A DNA stretch of 64,000 nucleotides from Henckelia pumila (taxonomy: Eukaryota; Streptophyta; Magnoliopsida; Lamiales; Gesneriaceae), in NCBI RefSeq assembly GCF_033568475.1, contig NC_133120.1, positions 83,656,151-83,720,150 of the forward strand, written 5' to 3'. The position numbers and the translations under genes are program-made. Below the pieces are notes generated by a model. It searched no databases. It was not told the DNA's origin and saw only the letters and a list, made by a program, of their open reading frames with translations. This document shows, one piece after another, positions 24,093-36,700 of this stretch. Within the stretch, counting starts at the first letter, position 1; each line of letters opens with the position of its first letter.

Positions 24093-24512
24093 ATGTCTTG
24101 CTGCGGTGGAAGCTGTGGCTGCGGCCCCAACTGCAAGTGCGGCAATGGCTGCAGCGGGTAACTCATAATCGTAGAGAGAATTTTCGATTCTTCTTCCCAA
24201 ATTGAAATCGCGAAGATTCTATTTCATTTCATCATTTTCAAATTTTGTGCAGTTGCGGCATGTATCCAGATCTGAGCTACTCCGAGGCCGCCACCTCCGC
24301 CGCCGTTACCCCGGCTCCAGTCCTCGGCTTCCAGAGCAAGTACGTGCGTGCGAGATGAATATTCTTCAAACACGAAATTTCTAATTCTATTTATTTAATT
24401 TTATTTATTTATTTTGGGTTTTGGGTTGGATTTCTGCAGACATGTTGAGGTATCGGAGATGGAGACTACAGAGAATGGGTGCAAGCAGGATCCGGATCCT
24501 CTACTTTTTTAA
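24093..24512 (+). CDS. Type-2 metallothionein-like protein lacking the C-terminal Cys cluster
   Basis: Exons: 24093-24157, 24253-24339 and 24440-24512 join in frame to 74 aa. The N-terminus [20 protein letters not shown] is the hallmark of plant type-2 metallothioneins, cytosolic proteins that bind Cu and Zn through cysteine thiolates. All eight N-terminal cysteines are present (CC, CxC, CxC, CxxC), followed by the typical MYPDLSYSE linker. The C-terminal domain normally has six or so cysteines after ENGCK, ending near CDPCNC. Here ENGCK is followed by QDPDPLLF and a stop, so only one C-terminal cysteine remains. Length is only slightly below the usual 77-82 aa. A GGATCC direct repeat lies exactly where the cluster should start. 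Either the gene has lost its second metal cluster or this is a decaying copy. Promoter motifs argue it is still transcribed, which is an inference. Confidence 0.8.
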
Positions 24513-24969
24513 GAACAACAGCAACTGTTGCAATTAAATTGGGCCTGGCCTAAACCTTATTGGTCTCAGAATGATTCTTAGTATCCCACTACTAATGGGC
24601 CAGTAAAATGTCCTACTTTAAAAGTAAAATAAAAGTAACCGTGGGTGCTTGGCTTATGTTCTGCGTCTGATAAACTAAATATATTTACAATTCCAATGTT
24701 AAATGTTGCAATTTGTACCATTATTATGAACACTACTAACTCGTACCAGTTTTTTTTTAAAAATGGAGAAAAATTCGATGTGATTAAGGGAAACACCTTT
24801 TAAGAAGAAACAATTTTAAAAAAAAAAATCATTTCAACATTTCATTACATCAAACTAATTGAGCAGCAACGAGAAACAAACACAAGATGTCACAAACATG
24901 TTAGGTGCAAATGATACAAATGTAATTGCAAACAAACTAGTATTTGACTTTTTTTTTTCCCCTCAACAA
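24513..24969. other. Region between two convergent 3' ends
   Basis: It lies between the stop of the metallothionein-like gene (plus) and the stop of the kinesin gene (minus), so it should hold both 3' UTRs. It contains short poly-A and poly-T runs and no coding pattern. Confidence 0.45.
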
Positions 24970-25207
24970 CTAGATGTTGTCAAATGCTGATTCTTCCAAC
25001 ATCCCTCTTGCAGCTCTTTCGAATAAGTAATGCACCTTAAAAATAGTTTTAATCCACATTTAGGGAGTGTTTCCAACGCAAAGAAATCGAGGACAAAGTG
25101 TCAATTTTTGTCTCACCTGCTTAGACGAAAATCCCATCTTCTGCAGATCATTTAGCTGCATTCATACAAAGGATCAACGTTTTCACAACGAATACAACAC
25201 CAAGCTA

Positions 25208-25240
<33 letters not shown>

Positions 25241-28200
25241 ATTGTTTCATCTCAATGTCATTTTCTTACCGACTTCAAGGGGCTCGATTCCCTCAGCTCG
25301 ATGATGTACTCTGCTATCTTTGATCCAATTCCCTGAATATAGTTATGAATTCATAAATCAGAAGTAAATAACAAGCATATGTTGCGAGTTATACCATTAG
25401 TATCAGTGTTACCTTCAATTCCAGTAGCTCCTCCCTAGCAATAGTTTCATGGACGTGAAAAGCATCAGCCAAGAATCACAAAAGATACACATGACTAAGA
25501 AAAAGAAAGGCAACACTAAATGACTGAATTACCTGCTGGCGGTGTTCAAAAATTCAACGTAGTCCTGGATGAGGGAGCTCTGTTCATAGTCAATAAGTTC
25601 ATATTTGTCAGAATAAATGAGAAGGATCGCATCATTGATTGATTTATAAGGTAAATTTCACTCAAATACCTTTAACTGAGAGCTCTGAGCCACCAATTTT
25701 TTGAATGGGGTGCCAAATTCTTGGAAGCTATTTTCGCCATCGTGTGTAATGGATTTCGGCTTAGGAGTTTTTGAATCCAGAGGTGACACTTGGGGTTTTT
25801 TTATGTTAGTGTTAATATAAGCAAGGGCTTCTCGTTGTGGACTTTGAAATGCTTCAATTTTTTCACTGACAGGAGGAGACAAGGTAAGGGTGTTGTGATG
25901 TGTATCTGTTCTCTTTTCCTCATCGATCACGGATATATCTACAGTATAAATTATATACTTATTAGAATATAACTGATAAATAATTTCAAAAAAAGGCATC
26001 AAGATAGAGTACCAAGTAATGGAGAATTTAGTTCTGATGTGTCGTCATGAATCGATACCACACATTTATTTTTCACAGCAGTGGCTAGTTCTTCAACCTG
26101 TGGATAAACACATGATGATATTTCATGGAGCTTTTTCGAAGACCTGGTTTTTGAAACCACTTTGCACATTTAAACTAGTGCTGACCTTCTTGCAGCGATT
26201 TTCATGAGACCCAGTTTTAAATAATTTTCTGCTAGCCAGGAATGGAGTCCTGTAAAATGGGAGTAGGATTATAAACAAAGGAAGAGTCGAGTTTTGAAGC
26301 AAGATAACTAACAATATTTAGTTTCTACCGTTGCTTCAAATTCAAAACTTGTTGCCTTTGAACAGACGTTGAATCAGTGGAGTTTGGGCATGTGTTTATT
26401 TTCCTTGTATAATTCACAGAACAAGGAGTTCTACCAGAAATCGGAGACTGAAATGGCACCATTTTTTGAGTACTTTTTGTTTTCCCTTTTGATTCAAGCC
26501 ATGAAAGAAGCTTAGCCTCCATGTCAATTTTCATCTTTGAGGATGCATTCTTCTGAGATGACATAAAATTTGATACGTGGCGAGATCTAGCTGCTAAGCT
26601 GACTGTATGAACAGATTCTTGATACGCTATGGGGTTCTACGAAAATGCAAAAGACAGATCAAGTCCTTAAGCGAGGCCTACAACTTTTAAATTAAGACAC
26701 ATATAACCAAGATATAGAATGTGATACCAAACATGCAATCATAAGAGCCCGGCTTGTTCCACCAAGAGAATCCTGTAATATGCGTGTCAATTTGCTTTCC
26801 CTATATGGTATCCTTGGCTTCTTGTTGTTTAGTGCATATATCACATTCGAAAGTGCGAACAAAGATTGGTTTATTTTTGCACTTTCTTGAAGCCGAATCC
26901 CTTCATTGAGAGTCTTTCTGTTATCTTCATTTCCTACAAATACAAACATCAAATGTAGAAGATTTTATACCTATGGTCCACATACTACTACACATCAACT
27001 CAGATTTAATGAAAAACTCGAAATAAAACCTGCTAAATCAATAAGATTAAGCTTCCCAGTTACAGGATTTGAGACATTATCATTTGAAGGAGTGGAAATA
27101 GTGATCACGAGAACTGCATGGCTTCTGCTAGATTGGTCATTGAGACCGGTATGTGCGACCTTCCTTCTCTGAAGAGCGGCAGAGAAAATCTCATTGAATT
27201 GGGGAATACCACTTACTCTAGTTTGAGCTAATCCTTTGAGATGAAGCTTGTCATCTTTATCATTCAATACCATTATCTTCTTTTCCTTAGGTTCTAACAG
27301 ATCATAACAATTGTCTAGATAAACCTCATAGTAAGATACCGCAACTGTACTTCCAGTAGACTTGCATATGGACAATATTAAAGACATGGCACGGAGCATT
27401 AGACCAGGAACCTTGTCACTCCCCTGAATATTCATTTGTCAAATTTTTAACATAAGATGAAGAAACAACAACAATTGCAATTAAATTAAACTTAATTATG
27501 GATTGGTGCCAAATGCTTTAAATGTAGCTCAACTTCATTAAGATTGGAAGATTCAGACTTTCCATATAGGGCAAGCACATTACAAGCAAACCAGTGATGA
27601 GAGTATGTGTTTAGTCCTATATAGATGGCCAAATCTCAACAATAAGCCAGACCCGAACTAGATGACCATGGTCGTCGGTCCAGATAAGTGGGTCCATGCT
27701 TCCATTATGGTTGGGACTATCCCAACCTCTGAACATGCAGGTTAATGGTTGTAGGCTAACAGACTAACAGTCCTCTAATACTTTTACTTCAATTACGGTG
27801 ATTATCATGAACGCTTACATGTAAAACATATAAAGACTTCGATTAAACCAAACCTGCATGGTGTACGTCTTCCCACTCCCAGTAGCTCCATAAGCGAAGA
27901 CAGTAGCGTTATAGCCCTGAAATATTCCTGGAATTAAAGGTCTCACTTCTTCTTCAAAAATCTGGCTCACATTGTTGCCTTCTTGCCCGAACAACCCATC
28001 TAATTTGTAGCACTCATTTCGACTGCACAGGATAACAAAACAAAACAAGGAAAAACCCACATCAATTACCCCCTCAGACAATTTAAAGAAACCCAGATCA
28101 AATCACGTTTTAAAATGTTAACCCGTCAACCCTAAAAACCTAAACTCTCAAATTATCCCCTTCCCCACCGGAAAATGAAAAATAAAAAAACGATAAGTCT

Positions 28201-28494
28201 TATGAAGGTAGTGGCGTGAACAGATAAATGGGAAACAGGCAACCTGGATTCTTGATCTTTAAGCAGAACAGTGACTTCATCAGCAGAATTTTGTGATTCT
28301 GGGTTCAGAAGAGAAACACAAGAGACTGGGTTTTCATTTTTCGAAGAAATTTCTCTGGGGAGAAATGGCCGAACTCGTGCGACAACTCTAACTTTAGAAA
28401 TCGAACAAGGATGGAGATGCCGGGAGGAACGTGCAACGGGAGTAGAAAAGCTTCCCGTCTGTGTTTCGATCCAAGAATTTTCTCCAATTTCCAT
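24970..28494 (-). CDS. Kinesin-10 family motor protein (KIN-10, Kid/KIF22-like), 13 exons
   Basis: Exons (5' to 3' on minus): 28494-28244, 28022-27854, 27423-27030, 26933-26728, 26636-26329, 26249-26186, 26097-26013, 25938-25670, 25579-25533, 25434-25413, 25332-25270, 25155-25117, 25035-24970. They join in frame to 660 aa. It is an ATP-driven microtubule motor; kinesin-10 proteins act on chromosomes and spindles or phragmoplasts in division. The motor domain starts at [11 protein letters not shown] (about residue 34). The P-loop is GATGSGKT (about 130-137), switch I NDQSSRSH (235-242) and switch II LIDLAGNE (267-274). The microtubule-binding part has [13 protein letters not shown] and [18 protein letters not shown]. 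The C-terminal end has a helix-hairpin-helix, [15 protein letters not shown] and LNDLQKMG (about 606-635), the DNA-binding mark of Kid-type kinesins. Intron 11 carries a (GAT)n microsatellite. Closest to plant KIN-10C by impression, which I cannot confirm. Confidence 0.92.
25207..25240. repeat. (GAT)n microsatellite in a kinesin intron
   Basis: About ten to eleven uninterrupted GAT units on the plus strand, inside intron 11 of the kinesin gene. The plus-strand frame of poly-Asp across it is not a gene. Confidence 0.95.
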
Positions 28495-28572
28495 GGGAAT
28501 GAAAGATTCTTTCCACGCACAAAACTGGCACTCTCAATGGAGACAGATTTGAATCGCGGACGAGGGAGAGAA

Positions 28573-28583
28573 CAGTTTGACCG
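28573..28583 (-). promoter_or_regulatory. Candidate MSA (MYB3R) element upstream of kinesin
   Basis: On the minus strand CTCAACGGTCA matches the mitosis-specific activator consensus YCYAACGGYYA at 10 of 11 positions. It lies about 80 bp upstream of the kinesin start codon, in the same orientation. MSA elements drive G2/M transcription of plant mitotic genes, including kinesins. Function here is inferred. Confidence 0.45.
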
Positions 28584-28599
28584 TTGAGAGAAGGTGTTA

Positions 28600-28630
28600 G
28601 GGGGGGGGGGGGGGGGGGGGCGGGCGGCGC

Positions 28631-28659
<29 letters not shown>
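28600..28659. repeat. Long poly-G tract, interrupted once
   Basis: About 21 G, then CGGGCGGCGC, then about 29 G, on the plus strand (poly-C in the kinesin sense). It sits just beyond the MSA-like site, about 105-165 bp upstream of the kinesin start codon. Such a run could fold as G-quadruplexes, or its length may be an assembly or sequencing artefact. Confidence 0.9.
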
Positions 28660-28661
<2 letters not shown>

Positions 28662-29509
28662 TTGGTTTTTGAATGTTTGAATCCGAGTTGCCAAATTTGG
28701 ACTCATTTATTTACTTACTTCAGCTGGAAAGATTTGCAGACTGCTAAGGATCGGCCCGACTAACCACTTACTCGGCCCATTATCTTACGAAAATGAAGGC
28801 CCAAATACATTTCTAGGTTTAGGCCCGCAACATGACCAGGCCAAAGCTTGTCATAAAGCTTTTAAGAACAACTAGACCCACATCAAGCTCTAATACGGAC
28901 CTTGCTACTGGCCCCCCTGTAAAATCACGAATCCATGATTTCAAACGTAGTTTAGAGAAAATTATTCACTCAATTGTGATATTATTTGAAATTCATTTTA
29001 TTTTTATTTTGTATTACTAATGTGTAAGTAAGATATTAATTTAACCATTTAAAAAAATAGATATTGAAGATTTGATATATTGTTCATAAAAAAAAATTTG
29101 ATATATTGTTTCATCGTAAACAATAAAACAAAATTTATAAATTTCAAGTATATCTCCTCGAACACCCTAAATTTTTTTATCGAACACCTAAATAGAATTC
29201 TAAATCTATAGATATAAGATCTCAATAAAAATCTATCAAACTCCATAAAAGTCTGTCATTTTAAAAATCACTGAAAGTCATTAAAATTTTGAATTGAATA
29301 CACCCCTGCTAATTCCAAACTATATATATCCCCCACCCTAATTTTAAATCCACTTTCTAAGGATTTTGAAATCTTCTTATCTAAACACATTTTTAATAAA
29401 CTCAAACGATATAAGTAGGTTCACTTATCTACTCAAATAAAGTTTAAATATGAGTTGAATGAATAGTTTATAAAGAAAAGACTCGAATTTAGGTCAGTTT
29501 ATTAGATCA

Positions 29510-29564
<55 letters not shown>

Positions 29565-30195
29565 CAAATACTAATTAGATTGATAGATTATTAAAAGTCA
29601 TTTGAGTGTTGATTCAACACGAAAAGTATTGAAAGATGTTTAAACAAATACGTGCCATTTAATATTTCAAGCCAGCTCAATCAGTCCAAAAAATATACAT
29701 ATAAGACAATAAGCTTGATAAAACTTCATTTTAAAAAATATATATAACCATGCCAAATGTATTTAAGAGTATTCGAATACACAAGAGAAAATCATTTTTT
29801 TTCAAAAAACTATTTATCCAGAGTTACTTTCCTAGCTATCCCTGCTCAGTCCATTTGTATCACTACCCATTATGCAACATAGCAAACAGTCAATAATTTA
29901 AATCAGTTACATGAACTTCGAGTTACATGAACTTGAGCACATCTGTCTCGCCCATGAACCCACCAACACCACCACATTTCAAGTGGCACATACCCCCGGG
30001 GCTGCGAGTTTATCGTGAGGTAGAGTGGTATGATAGGAACCGATGGCTAATGACCATCCATCTTTATTGAATTGGAACCTATTCACGCATTGAGATCACT
30101 CGTGAGTTCAGCTGATAGATATGTACAAACACAACTGGACGACCCGTTTGGTCATACGATCAACTACTGGGAAACACAAACTTAATTAGAACGAA
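28660..30195. other. Kinesin upstream region and intergenic DNA
   Basis: Between 28750 and 28920 there are several GGCCCA or GGCCCG motifs (for example TCGGCCCATT, AAGGCCCAAAT, TTAGGCCCGC), the site II/TCP type found in promoters of growth-related genes. A (TA)n run occupies about 29518-29562. The rest is AT-rich with no gene. Confidence 0.45.
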
Positions 30196-30730
30196 TTCAC
30201 TATACACCCCCCCCCACAATTATACGATGAAAATGGATGAAATCAATCAGTTTATGATGATTACAAAATGTTGGGGGATTTTACACAACATTAAGCTTCC
30301 TGAACTGTACAAAGGGTAACTGGTAAGGAGAAGACAGATGCCAGCAATAGAACCATCGCCCCCCCTTTCAGAAGTTTTCAACTGAGCGAATGCAAAGCCT
30401 AAATTTTTACCTGCAATAAGGATAATTCACTTCACGTGAAGTCGCGCGGTGCGAACAAGACAAAGTAAAGATATTCTGTCCAACCATCTAAAAACATCCC
30501 TACCTCAAGCTGATATGTACAAAAACCAAACACTGCTACGGCCCCTCAGATCCTCTGCTTGAGTATCAATCTGGAGGTATGGAGAATTGCATTTCTTTGG
30601 ATTTAACAGAATAGTCCAAATCTACATACAGCCTTGAAAAAATCATTCAGAGACTAATAAACATTATTGTGGAGAACAAGTTACACACCCAAAACTCACC
30701 AGAAGAATTGTTCGATTGCACGTCCATGAG
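30196..30730 (-). other. Probable 3' UTR of the PRT6 gene
   Basis: Follows the PRT6 stop codon on the minus strand. It is less AT-rich than the DNA beyond it and has no reading frame. The end point is a guess, because no clear polyadenylation signal was assigned. Confidence 0.35.
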
Positions 30731-33700
30731 CTAAAACACAAAAAAAGAGCCAGTTGTCGTTTGCCGAAGCACCTTTGAACTTCGATCAAGCCCATGAGAA
30801 GCCACCTAGATGGCAGAATCAAAACATAAGGCAGATAAAAACAGAAGTATTGACATGAAAACTAGTAGAATAATTATTATCTCAACTCAAAACATTGCTT
30901 CAAAGTTGAGGTTATTGTCTCTCAAAGTAGTAGAAAAATGTCCACACCAAATATCAAGAGAGGCATGACTTGGTCATGAGTACAGATGAAAATCACTGGC
31001 ACAACACCATGCTTGAATAATAACTAATGAAATTTCCTTCAATCGTGGCTACAGACATTTGTCCATGATAATGTTAAGAGGAAAGCCCATCTACTTCACA
31101 AAGCAGTAAGGTAATAAAACTGCATTTAAAAGCCAAGAGCTAAACTTTTGGTCTTACACAGTCAACACATGAATTCAAAATATAATAATGAGGGGAAAGA
31201 AAACATAGCCATTTACCATATGAGTCAAAGCTGCATATCGTTCTTCGTTCAAAAACAATGGCTTCCCTCTATGCACTTCAACATCCTGCAAGAATAAAGG
31301 GAAAGGCTGTAAAATGGAAAAGGCAACTTTCATCTTGGAAGCTAAAGAATTACGAGAAAAACTAATTATTCAAGCACCACAAGCTTTTAGAAAAACCAAT
31401 TTACCTCTTCACCAAAGGCATCCAAGTAGGGAGATGGCCAAGGTGCCTGGCGTGCAGATCTCTGAAGCAAGATAGTAGTTCTCTGTGACATTATATCGTA
31501 ACAGTTTATTATTATCCCAATGACACAAGCTCCACGCCAGATATGAAAATCACCAGTTAAGGTTTTCATATACTGACAAGAAAGTAGCAAAAACCTTGTA
31601 AGTATACCACGTACTCTAATCAAGAGGAATACACCAATGCCAGCACCACAGGCCATTGCATGAGTCTGACAACCAGTTTCCCTTGAGAATAAAGGAACAG
31701 AGTCAAAAATTTACACAGAGCTCAATGCAAGATGCTTGCATGGTGCGTAGATGCATAGTATATGTTATGAGCATTAATCAGCATTAATTAAATTACATCT
31801 GAAATCAAATAGTATTATAACCTGCAGCATGTTTTCCAGTTAGGTGAACACAATTTACCACACAGCAAGCACAAAGCAGGCTCCTCCTTTAAAGCTCCGC
31901 AGTCGGGGCAACGTTTTTTGATATACCTGATGTTTGACAGTCTCCCACATCATTGATAAATTCATGTAAAAAAATAAGCAAAATTATGGTACACCATTAA
32001 CCAACAGCCCCACCTCTGCAACAAATCCTGGTAAAGATGAGGCAAGAGCATCAGCTTAAATGGGACTGCGGGAGTACATCTCACTAGACATTGAGATTTA
32101 TGAAATCTCAATGCTTCAGAAAAATGGTGCATCCATCTCGAAGCTGTGTATCGCAATTTTTTATCAGCAATAATGACACCAAGTGGGGGAATGCCGAACA
32201 TCTTCTCAAGCTTTTCAACCTCAGGAAGCTCTTCCGCAGGGTTATTAGCACCTTCTGCGTATTGAGATCCATCCCACTCTTGAATCACATTGTTGAATGG
32301 GATTGAATTTGAACAATTTATTAGTTTCCAAAGTAATGCGCATCTCCGCAAATAAGGAAAGGTAAGGCTACGGATCGAATCATAAATGTCATGAGTAGCA
32401 TCAACGTAATAGGAATCAAAACACTGCACAACTTCTCCGTATTCCCCCACAGCTTTGTAGATGTCAGTGATCAAACAATCATGGCATCCCAACCCACTTA
32501 TAGTGCCTTGTTTTTTTCTGTAATAGGTAAGTACAGCCTGTTGCACAAGATTAAACAAAAGTTCAGGAAAATGTAGCAAGTTTATATCTTTTACAGGTCA
32601 ATCAAGAAGTTCTTTTTCACCTGAGTCACAGAAACAACATAAAAAGCATGAACAAGAGACATATAGGATTCCTTGCAAGATAAAATTGGCCACGGAAGAC
32701 AGAAGAGCGTCCACATTAATGATGAAAAGGCATCACAGGCAAGGACGGGCTCAGACAGGCGTCTCCATAACTGGGTGTCTGGATACTGAACTTCTGCTTC
32801 AGCATTGTCTAATATGTAAAGCATACTACCTGAAAATCATAATGTAACACTTCAGATGTAGTAATGAAAAACACAATGTCTAGAAAGAGAAACAAAAGTT
32901 CGTTGGGCAATATAACTTTCTATATAAGTACTAAACTTTGACTCCTCTTTTCTTTAATCTATCACAAGTTACTCATTTTTTATTCATTTGAATTCACAAG
33001 CAGGTCATCATATCGAAGTGGGTCAGATGAAAGATGTATCGTGCTAATGGCCAGAAAATGTAACACATTTATAGGAAACTGATTGTGGGTTTAGAAGAGA
33101 TAAAAATAATTATGGAAGTTAGTGATAACGGCAAATTATTGGAGCCTTGAAAGGAAATGAACAGATAGATCTTTGAGGAATAGAAGAAGATGCATCTCAA
33201 CTGGGTAAGAACATCAAATAATGGATTCCACTTTAGAAATACTGGATAAAGACCTAAAAAAACCGCTTAGTTCGTTATTAATTGAATGGCAACCTATATG
33301 GCTATATTTGCATAAACAAATGTGCAACATGTTTGTATCAGGACATATTCGGACTGGGATTCCAACCTATTGATGGATTGAAATGACGTGTTATCCTCTG
33401 ATTGCACATCTATATATATTTTTTAATAAATTCTGCTTCCAATAAAGGAAAGCAAAAAAAAGAAAAAAAAAACTTGATTCTTCATTCAAATGTTTTAAGC
33501 AGTGCCATTTTCACACTAAACAATGAGTCCAAATAAACAGTTGAAAAGAAGTAAATAACAATGAAACATTCGTATAAAGAAACCAAATCAGTGATGATGT
33601 TGTGTCTTAACATCTGAGATATGATAACAGCTTCAACAAATAAATATAAATATAGATCACATTTCCATTTAAGGCCCCACAATAAAACAAATATAAGCTC

Positions 33701-36700
33701 AGCCGATTTACTTAAAAACAACTTGAGATACATTTCATCAGTATATTCAAATTTCAAGAACCAATCTTGAGAAATATCATTTGGGGAAATTAAACCAGCA
33801 CTAGAAACCATACCTCCTTGTTGACAAAAGTGACTGGAATACTCATTTGGAGATGCGCCAAAGCATAAAGACTTGGAACAAAGCTGAATGCCTCTTAATC
33901 TTAAAAGGACAGTCAGAGAATTTGATGTCCGAATGCTTTGAGTAGCATCCATGAGCAAGGATAATATAAAACCACTAGAAGAGTTAAGTTCACGATATAA
34001 CGTGCCAAGGCTGTAATTTGAACCCAAGGAATTCTTTCTTGACCGAGCAGCAATTTCAGTTGATATGAGGGAGTACCTTAGTGTGTCCCACAGAATCAAT
34101 GAGTTGCTTACCCTGCCAGTTTCTAAAATCTTGTTCTGGCCTGGATAGTACACTCCACACAACAAACGAAGGATTGGTTCGAGATTTGATATTATGCTCA
34201 CATTTCGTGCTGGAAACGCTGTTAGACTCTCATTACTTCCAGCAACATTTGCAGCAGTTTGTACTAGTGACAACGCATCTTGAAGACGCAGTGAACCAAC
34301 CATGTCTGGTGACATTGACGGGAAACCAACATCCATGAAATTTCTAGTTGAAACAACTAAAGGCTGAGGAATCTTTCTCAGATCTCCGGGCAATGCTGGG
34401 AGGACAGCATTTGCAAGTCCTCTACACACTGGACAGAGAAACTCGCCCTGACAAATGGTTTGATCATTATCAAAACAATATTACAATCCTTACACGCGAA
34501 GGTTCGAGATGGATAAAGAGGTTTTACCTGATCTGGATCTACAATGTGCCCTCCTTCGAACACAATTCTTCTAATGTATCTGCACTCATAGCAAAACAAG
34601 CAAACTAATCCTTTTAATTCACTTCCATGTTTAAAAACAACAATAAAGTTTAATGGTGATCATAATGACATTTAGCCTTATAATCTGGAGGCCAACGTAA
34701 ACATAAGCATTGTTGCTGTACATGACAAGTTGGCAGCAAAACTCGTGTCTTCAGGTATGATAAAATATTCAAATCTGTAGAAGAGAAAGCAGAGAAAGAA
34801 GGCAAGGCTCAGACTGTCCAACTCAACACTACGGACCTATTTACAACGTATCAAATGTCAAACTAGCTCTGACGAGTGGAGAAGAGTCTATACCCTTCCA
34901 CACAAAAATTTAGGATCCATCAAGAAAATCCAACTGCATATCATTAAGTTAAGAGACCATAATATAATTCGGGAAAAATGACAAAGAAGCAATTTCAAAT
35001 ATAGATTCGGGTTTTAAGGCCTGAAAATTGATTGCTGAAGTTATTATATAATATTGTGGTAAGGTTCTATATATGCATTGTGGTAAACTTTTAAAAATGA
35101 GTCAAAGTTGGTTGACAACGTTCATCAAAGAAAAGGGAAAGTGCAGCCACTCTACTGCTCTAATAACTGTGGAGTAGCATCAACAGTCTGATTGGAGTCT
35201 GCTTTGATTTCTTCAATTAAATATAAACCAAAGATGTCCAAGTGCTCATGTTGTTTCAAACAGTTTGTATTTTAGTCAGGTTTTTCACTAGACATGAAGC
35301 TTAGATATCTCAAACGGTAGGTGGTGTAAATCCGGCAAGTCCAGATGATGTGTGTGAGAGTGTCTGTGTATGGTTTTTTTTCTTGGCGTGTGGTTGTAGC
35401 GGTGTATATGAGAAAAGGTATACCTTTCCCTGAGCGATGATAAATAACGATCAAGACATCCTTGATGCACAGCATGCCCACAGGAAGAAACATAAATCCC
35501 GTCACTACCAGCAGGACCAAATTTATCGTGTTCTAAATGCCATGTATTGGCCTCTGTCTGCATCTGATCACCGCGAGAGTGAGCATTCTGTGAAGCTGAC
35601 GGACAATCTGTTGGTTCTTTAGATAGCGCAGCAATGTATTTACCCAACAAAAGAGATTCAGCACTGCCCCTTCCTTCCCTGTTACTGTCAGTGGCTAAAA
35701 AGATTCCATCTTTATTTGGGGAATCTGAGTTGTTCAAACCGGATGAAGATCCCTTGATCAACAGATACATGCGTTCTTCAAATGCCTCAAGCGAGGACGC
35801 TGTCCCCTCCGCCTTGTCTGTTGACATGCAAGGGAGCTGAACATTCTTAAGGGAAGGGAATCTAGCCTTGACAAATTGCAGAAAAGAATCAACTTCCGCT
35901 GGTTGTCCCAAGGAAGCAAGATCGTTTAAAGCACTCTGAACTACATCAATCAACTGAGAAGATGAAATCTCATTGGAGCCATCTGAGATATGAACTGGCA
36001 ATATACCATTATAAGTTGTGGGGCTGCTAGAAACATGCTCTTTGCCAGACTGGAGAACTTGTTCCCAAGAAGGGGGTCCTTTGTCGACAAAACTCAGGAG
36101 ACGGGATTTCTATACATAAAAAGCAGGAGGAATCATAATGATGCATAATATATGTTAAATGACTCTGTAGTATTTAAATGGATTGACACACAACCTCTTG
36201 ACATCAATGAAAACTGAGGAGGTAAATTCTTACCTGCAGAAGAACTAAGAACGATACAGGACTTTTCGATTTGGGATCATGGCAGAGAGAGCAACTGACT
36301 TGAACAGAATCTTGTATTTGATTATTAGTTTCAGAATCACACACTTCTCCCTCAGATTTGACATCATCCATCTCATCATCTGCACTGGAATTAAAGCTAT
36401 CCAAAAACTTGGACTGTTGATCTTTCATTCTTTCCTGTGTAAAAGAATTCAGAAACCATAATTTAACATGAATCACTAGATATATCACACAAAAACCAGC
36501 CAAAGATAAAAGCAACATAACTCAAAATATATCTAATTCTATCCAATGCTGCCTGACTATGAAATAGGGTCATATCATCATATACACATAATTCGATATT
36601 ATGGGCAACTAACTATTTAAGAAGAGCTTTGACACTAATTTGCCTTTTGCAAATTAATGGAGACAAGCATAATCTGTTATCGTGATAAATGTAAATGCAT

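Noticed and set aside
25067-25336. Plus-strand frame with a poly-Asp run
   Set aside because: It comes from the (GAT)n repeat in a kinesin intron and is antisense to real exons.
28305-28706. Minus-strand frame rich in proline
   Set aside because: The proline run is the translated poly-G/poly-C tract. It overlaps the kinesin first exon in another frame.
33482-33813. Extension of the PRT6 exon 10 frame past its donor
   Set aside because: The donor GTATGG is good and the next exon joins in frame to the conserved continuation. The extra open frame is intron.
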